Origin: Polytrichum commune
Lineage: Eukaryota > Streptophyta > Polytrichopsida > Polytrichales > Polytrichaceae
Direction: 5' to 3'
Length of the DNA stretch: 64,000 nt
Assembly: GCA_950295325.1 (NCBI GenBank)
Contig: OX485809.1
Span: 20,336,001-20,400,000, forward strand
Position numbers and translations under genes: made by a program
Notes under the pieces: model-generated
Told to the model about the DNA's origin: nothing
Databases searched by the model: none
Seen by the model: the letters and a program-made list of their open reading frames with translations, nothing else
In this document: in pieces, positions 59,332 to 64,000 of the stretch
Position numbering within the stretch: the stretch's first letter is position 1
Layout of the letters: each line of letters starts with the position of its first letter

Positions 59332-62300
59332 ATGCTCATGTTTACTTCCAATGGTAAAATATACTGCAAACGAGAGTCCAGCAGTATCGATAATAATGGC
59401 AGACAAAACGGCCGTGCTTCTATGGCGGGCATGTTTGTCGAAAATAGTCGAGCTTATGATGTGGATCTCTTAGAGAGAACAACTGGCGCCCTCCGCAACG
59501 AACCAAAAAGGAGTAACTACGATGAGGATCGTTTTGATCGAAGATTGCCGCCTCAGAGCAATAATAGCAACAGAGGGTTTGATGAAGATATGTCCGAACA
59601 CTGGCCAGGTGATCACCTCCGCAACGGCGGTGGCAAGCACATTTACAATCTCGACAATGTCCTGGATCGGAAATCTGGCGCCAGAAATGGAGGTAATAAC
59701 TGTAGTAATTTTGATGATGAAGAGAGCCTGATTGGCAATGATCATGGCTACTCTGTTCACCCGGAGTTTGCGAAGAAGAAGAGCCATTGTAGTCAGCAAA
59801 CGCACGGTAACCAGTTGTTGACTCTTAGGGCAGCTTTAAATGAGAAAGAACTACAACTCGTGGAACTCCGGGAGCAGCACATTAGTGTTGTAAATCGAGC
59901 TGCAGATGCACGTGTGAATTGGGAAGAGGCTCTGAAGTCGAAGGACCGCGTTATCTTGCAGCTACAGAAGGCATTGCAATACAAGAAGTCTGCGCTTGAA
60001 AGGTTAATAACTTTTATTCTTTAACCGACTGCTTGTTTCATTTCACTTTGCGTAGTGGATGTGTGCTCTATGCAATTTACACACAGATCATTTCACTAAG
60101 TACGTTGATCTCTCAGTGTGTCTGCCATCAATTCTCCATGAATTTCAACATATGCCCTTTTGTCCTTGCCTTTCTCTGTCTCTTGACGTGATGATGCCTT
60201 CGCTAAGAGTCGTAAACTTGTGTTGTGCAGCTAGTGTTATCTTTTTCACCTTATATTTTGGAATAAGTAAAAAGACATCAGAGCCTGTAGTTAATTGCCC
60301 TAATCGTGAACTTTTTGAACCGGATGTATCACGCAATCCAAGTCAACTCCTAGCCTAATTAAGTGGAGATCGTAGACTACCTGAAATTGACCTCATCGAG
60401 CATCCCCCTACTATGTGTAAATCCAAAAGTAGAAACAGCTGCAGAAATGGCAATCTAAGCTATGAGTTTCCTAGAATTCCACTCTGTTCACAGGCTGCAA
60501 AATACCTTAATTGCAAATATATGTGGTTCTCTTTGCCTGCAGGCAAGAGAGGGAGTTCCAAGAGAATGTGCGCAAAGCATTTCGACAAAGACAAAAGGAA
60601 GAGGTTAGCGTTACAAATTGAATCATGCCAAACAATTAGCAAATTCCTGTTCTGATCTCCTTGATAAGCTATTGCTAGCACTTTGGACCTTGGAACAGCA
60701 TTAACTCCTGTACAGAATATGTATTGTACTTCAATACATATCGCCCTCGGTAAAACGAATTTAATAACTGAGAGAAATATACTAATTTGATCGTCTTTAT
60801 CTTTGCGTGAATTCTTTTGCTCTACTTATATGCTATAATTGTGGTAAATTACTCTCAAAATCGTGCAGGCAGTGGCCTGTTTGTTTCTTTGTTTTGTTGT
60901 TAGATCAAAAAATTCATATCTTATTACTTCTGAATCCTCTACCGCCTTCTTTTGGTCTTAGCCACTCTAAAACTTTGCAGTCATGTATTTACTCCCTAAG
61001 GTACACTGGCGCTATTGACTTTGTTCGTTTTGTACTGAACTAATGACATCTAGCTTTTATCTCTATTTCAGAGTGCAGAAGTGGAGAAGAGAGAACTGAA
61101 AATTGCGCTCTTGGAGACAAAAAATGTACAATTTGTGCAGGAGTTGGTGGAGCAGCAGAAGCTCATCACTAAAATGAAACGACAGATTGAGGAGAAAGAG
61201 AAGTCCTGTGCAAGTCACCTTCATAAGGTAAGTCAACAGCAGTTCTAGTCCAGAACGTCCAAAATTGCTTCTACGTTCAAACATACAAACTATATGTTAT
61301 TCAATGTCTACATATTTTAAAGACTCCCTACAGTTTGTAATCGCAACGACTTACTAACGAATTCCAGAACAAGCTCGTGTTGGTGGGCTGAGAGAATGGC
61401 CTTGATCATGAATATCAAGACTTCCATGCAAGAAAACAAATCTGTTATTTGAAAAGCAATCAGAATTACGGAATTCCCTTCGTTCTGTTGCTTTACTGTT
61501 CCCAGGAAGAATGATGGAAAGGTGAGATTTGATCAAATTTCCACATTCTCCTACCACGCAGATGGAGATGATGTATGGCAGAGTGCAAGACTTGAAATCA
61601 GCTCTCCAAGACAAGGAAGAGGTTAGAATATTGGATTGATCTTTCGATCAAATTTGTACGCAATGTAAGTGGTCATAAGCTGTGTTTAACGGAGAGTTTG
61701 AGTGCCCAATGCTTTATTGGTGGAGCGGGCCTCGTTAAAGGTTTCATATTCATCAGTGAGTTTTTTCCATGTTGTTTATGAAACTACTGTAACTAAAAAT
61801 TGGACCATGCTTATTCTAACAGATTGCTGAGACGAAGTCGAAGTACTATAATGAATTGAAGGCGCTGCTGTGGAAGCGCGACTCCATGATAGCCCAGCTG
61901 CAACTTGCAGAACAACAATTGCAGTCCACTCTTGCAAAGTATGTACTCGTCTATTTGAATCCCTTAATTTGTGCGAACAACTCGTGGGTGGTCTGTGTTC
62001 ATTTTCCAATTGTGTAAGGGGGTTTTATACTGCAAATTCGAGTAAGTTGGGTTGCCATTAAGGTTCATTTGTGGAAATAATATGTCACGCGCCACCCTTT
62101 GTCTTCTCTAGCACCGATAACTTTGAGAATGAAATTGCATCTCGCAAGTAGCTCATAACTAAGACAAACTTATTTTGTGTGTCAATCGATGTTGCCTCTT
62201 ATGCAGACAAGAGGCAGCTCATGAGGTCCTCGTCGTGTCTCGGGACAAGCTGCAAGAGGAAAAACTCATCATTGAGAAGGTACAATTAAATCTCCATAGT

Positions 62301-63968
62301 AAGAAGTGCGGAATATCTTATTCTTGACTCTAGCAGTGCTGACATCTCTTTTCCCAGCCATTGGCAATTGTATTGCATTCCGTGAGTTCTGGCGAGGCTT
62401 ACATTCCGCTCAACTTGTAAACTTAAATTACTAAAGTAGATGTCTTTAGGACCAAACTAGATGGGACAAATGAGTAGTCGATGAACCTTTTCACTTCACC
62501 TTTGGCATATGGTAAGGGCCTCTACGCTGGCTTCTGGCAGTTTATTTGCTCAGTTAAACAATATAATATCAGTCTGATAAAATGTATCCTATTCGACTTT
62601 CATCAGAGCTTTTGATCCTGTCAAGCTGTTTCTTATGCCCTCAGAAATTGGTGGAGTTGAAAAACCAATTTACAGCTTTAGAGAACGTGGCTTCTCGTAG
62701 ACATCATCGAACTGAATACAGGGTATTTTGCCACTCTCATACGTGAAGTCCAGTGTCTTAATACTCTTCTTGAGGCGTGATAAGTATTTGGAGGACCGGG
62801 TACATGTGGTCCAGACATGCGCAAAGTAAAAAATGCTTACACCAAAAATGCAAGAGAAATGGGTGAAGTTAATAAATGTGTATTGTAATTTGATGTTGAA
62901 TAAGCAAGGTTGAGCTATAACATTCTACGTTTTGCTCTGATGCAAACAGAAACTGACTGAAATGAAAGATGACTTCAGTAACTCTCAAGAAGGCGAATTG
63001 AAAGTAAGAAGATAACTTCCTTAGTGGATCCAATCTATTCCAACTTTAATTTCTTGGCTTCAGGTTTTGAATGAAGATATTCATATGTCGAGGGACATAG
63101 AGAGGTTGAGAGATTCATGAGTAGTCACCGTTAAGGAGGATAGGAATGACGTACCAAGTGACGATTTTTGCAGTGAATTCTCGTTTCTGTACGCTCTCTT
63201 ACTCCACTAGAGTACTCACTAGAGGTGTGGAAATTGCGTGCATGCAACAGGACTTGGATGATCGCGAAGCTGTACTGCATAGGCTTCGAAAGAACATGCG
63301 GGAGTCACAACGGTCTTTGCGAGACAAAGATAACGCACTCAGTTCCAAGATTGCTGAACACCAAAAAGCTCTTCAGGAAAACCAAAGGTAAATATGTCAA
63401 CCGGTTGCAGTCCCACTAACTTGGGTGATACTGAACATTTCAGAAGCCTAGACACAATTTGTTCTCTTTCCATCAATCCTAGTGGGACCTAATGTCTCCA
63501 TTATATTGAGATTTATTTTCACTGTGGTGGAAGTTAGGAACTTCCTTCATCACAAGGGTTGAGTAAGAAGCTTGATCCTATTTTCTGATGTTGTAGGTTA
63601 ACAGAGGAGTTTGAGGCCTTGAAACACGAGTATGAGGATCTCAGCAAGAAGAATAATGAATTAGAATCCAATCTTGCGCGCATGCACGATCAAGTTGCTG
63701 ATGCACAAACGTAAGAATCTACTTCCGCAAACAAGATAAGATTTCTCTTTATCTTTGACTAAAATGCCTGAAAACTCAAATTAATATCTATGGAGGACTA
63801 TTAGAGATATTTGCATCAATATTTATAAGATATTTATTCGAGGTATCTCCTTATTGCAGGGGTGTCTCAACCTCCGAATGTTCAACACCTCCAATAGAGG
63901 TTTTACCCTATGATTTTTCACAAAATGGTTCGCTTGGCGAAGGTAATGAGAACTTTGAAACTTCATAG
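59332..63968 (+). CDS. Unrecognised coiled-coil protein, twelve exons, 565 aa
   Basis: Exons: 59332-60002, 60543-60603, 61072-61227, 61562-61621, 61823-61938, 62207-62279, 62645-62722, 62950-63003, 63064-63104, 63223-63387, 63597-63710, 63860-63968. All are GT-AG and total 1698 nt, in frame to TAG at 63966. ATG 59332 is the first after an in-frame TGA at 59233. Residues 1-165 are polar and Asn/Asp/Gly-rich. From LLTLRAALNEKELQLVELRE onward nearly every exon encodes heptad-type coiled coil (NWEEALKSKDRVILQLQKAL; ELKIALLETKNVQFVQELVE; DREAVLHRLRKNMRESQRSL). Such proteins are often cytoskeletal or centrosome/MTOC scaffolds; the 'ELREQH..VNRAADARxNWEEALxxKDRVI' segment is the best handle for a homology search, but I do not recognise the family. 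The 63104/63223 junction is the least certain. A donor at 63942/63943 would let the gene continue past the window. Confidence 0.7.
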
Positions 63969-64000
63969 TCTCTTAACCCCTCCTGGAAAACCAGAGATTG

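Overview
This window looks like nuclear DNA of a land plant or close streptophyte relative. Genes are split by GT-AG introns, non-coding DNA is AT-rich, short tracts of the plant telomere unit (CCCTAAA/TTTAGGG) occur inside it, long GA/CT microsatellites precede genes, and a BTB/POZ gene of plant type is present. A piggyBac element and the style of the other transposon genes make a non-flowering lineage (bryophyte, lycophyte, fern) my best guess, but the sequence does not settle this. There is no bacterial, organellar or CRISPR content.

Layout. 1-17.4 kb is gene-poor: a decayed LINE tail (1.9-2.7 kb), dispersed non-coding repeats, a Stowaway-like MITE with TA target duplication (11.4-12.0 kb), a tRNA-derived SINE-like scrap and microsatellites. 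17,427-26,601 is one complete piggyBac element: 16-bp terminal inverted repeats starting CCC, flanking TTAA, and a six-exon transposase gene on the minus strand (25,652 to 19,656) that splices in frame to 1140 residues and keeps its DDD residues and C-terminal Cys/His cluster. 26.8-28.9 kb is a nest of non-autonomous elements in which three insertions can be dated against each other. 29.8-34.2 kb holds a six-exon BTB/POZ gene (679 aa) that I regard as the main host gene.

37.9-54.2 kb is the most unusual part. A minus-strand gene for a DUF7869-type transposon protein lies divergent from a plus-strand gene with a ParB/DGQHR-like motif, a region resembling a DNA methyltransferase, a coiled coil, and an FCP1/HAD phosphatase-like domain. 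The plus-strand gene keeps one reading frame across its introns but carries five in-frame stops and two small frameshifts. A perfect palindrome family with core ACGGACGCGCGTCCGT recurs about twenty times, concentrated in the introns, leader and flanks of these two genes. I propose this as the candidate undescribed system: a transposon-borne ParB/methyltransferase-like protein with its own palindromic sites.

54.2-59.3 kb is intergenic with two inverted-repeat elements. 59.3-64 kb is a twelve-exon plus-strand gene for an unrecognised coiled-coil protein (565 aa). Exon models come from reading splice sites by eye and checking that the lengths stay in frame; none is backed by transcripts.
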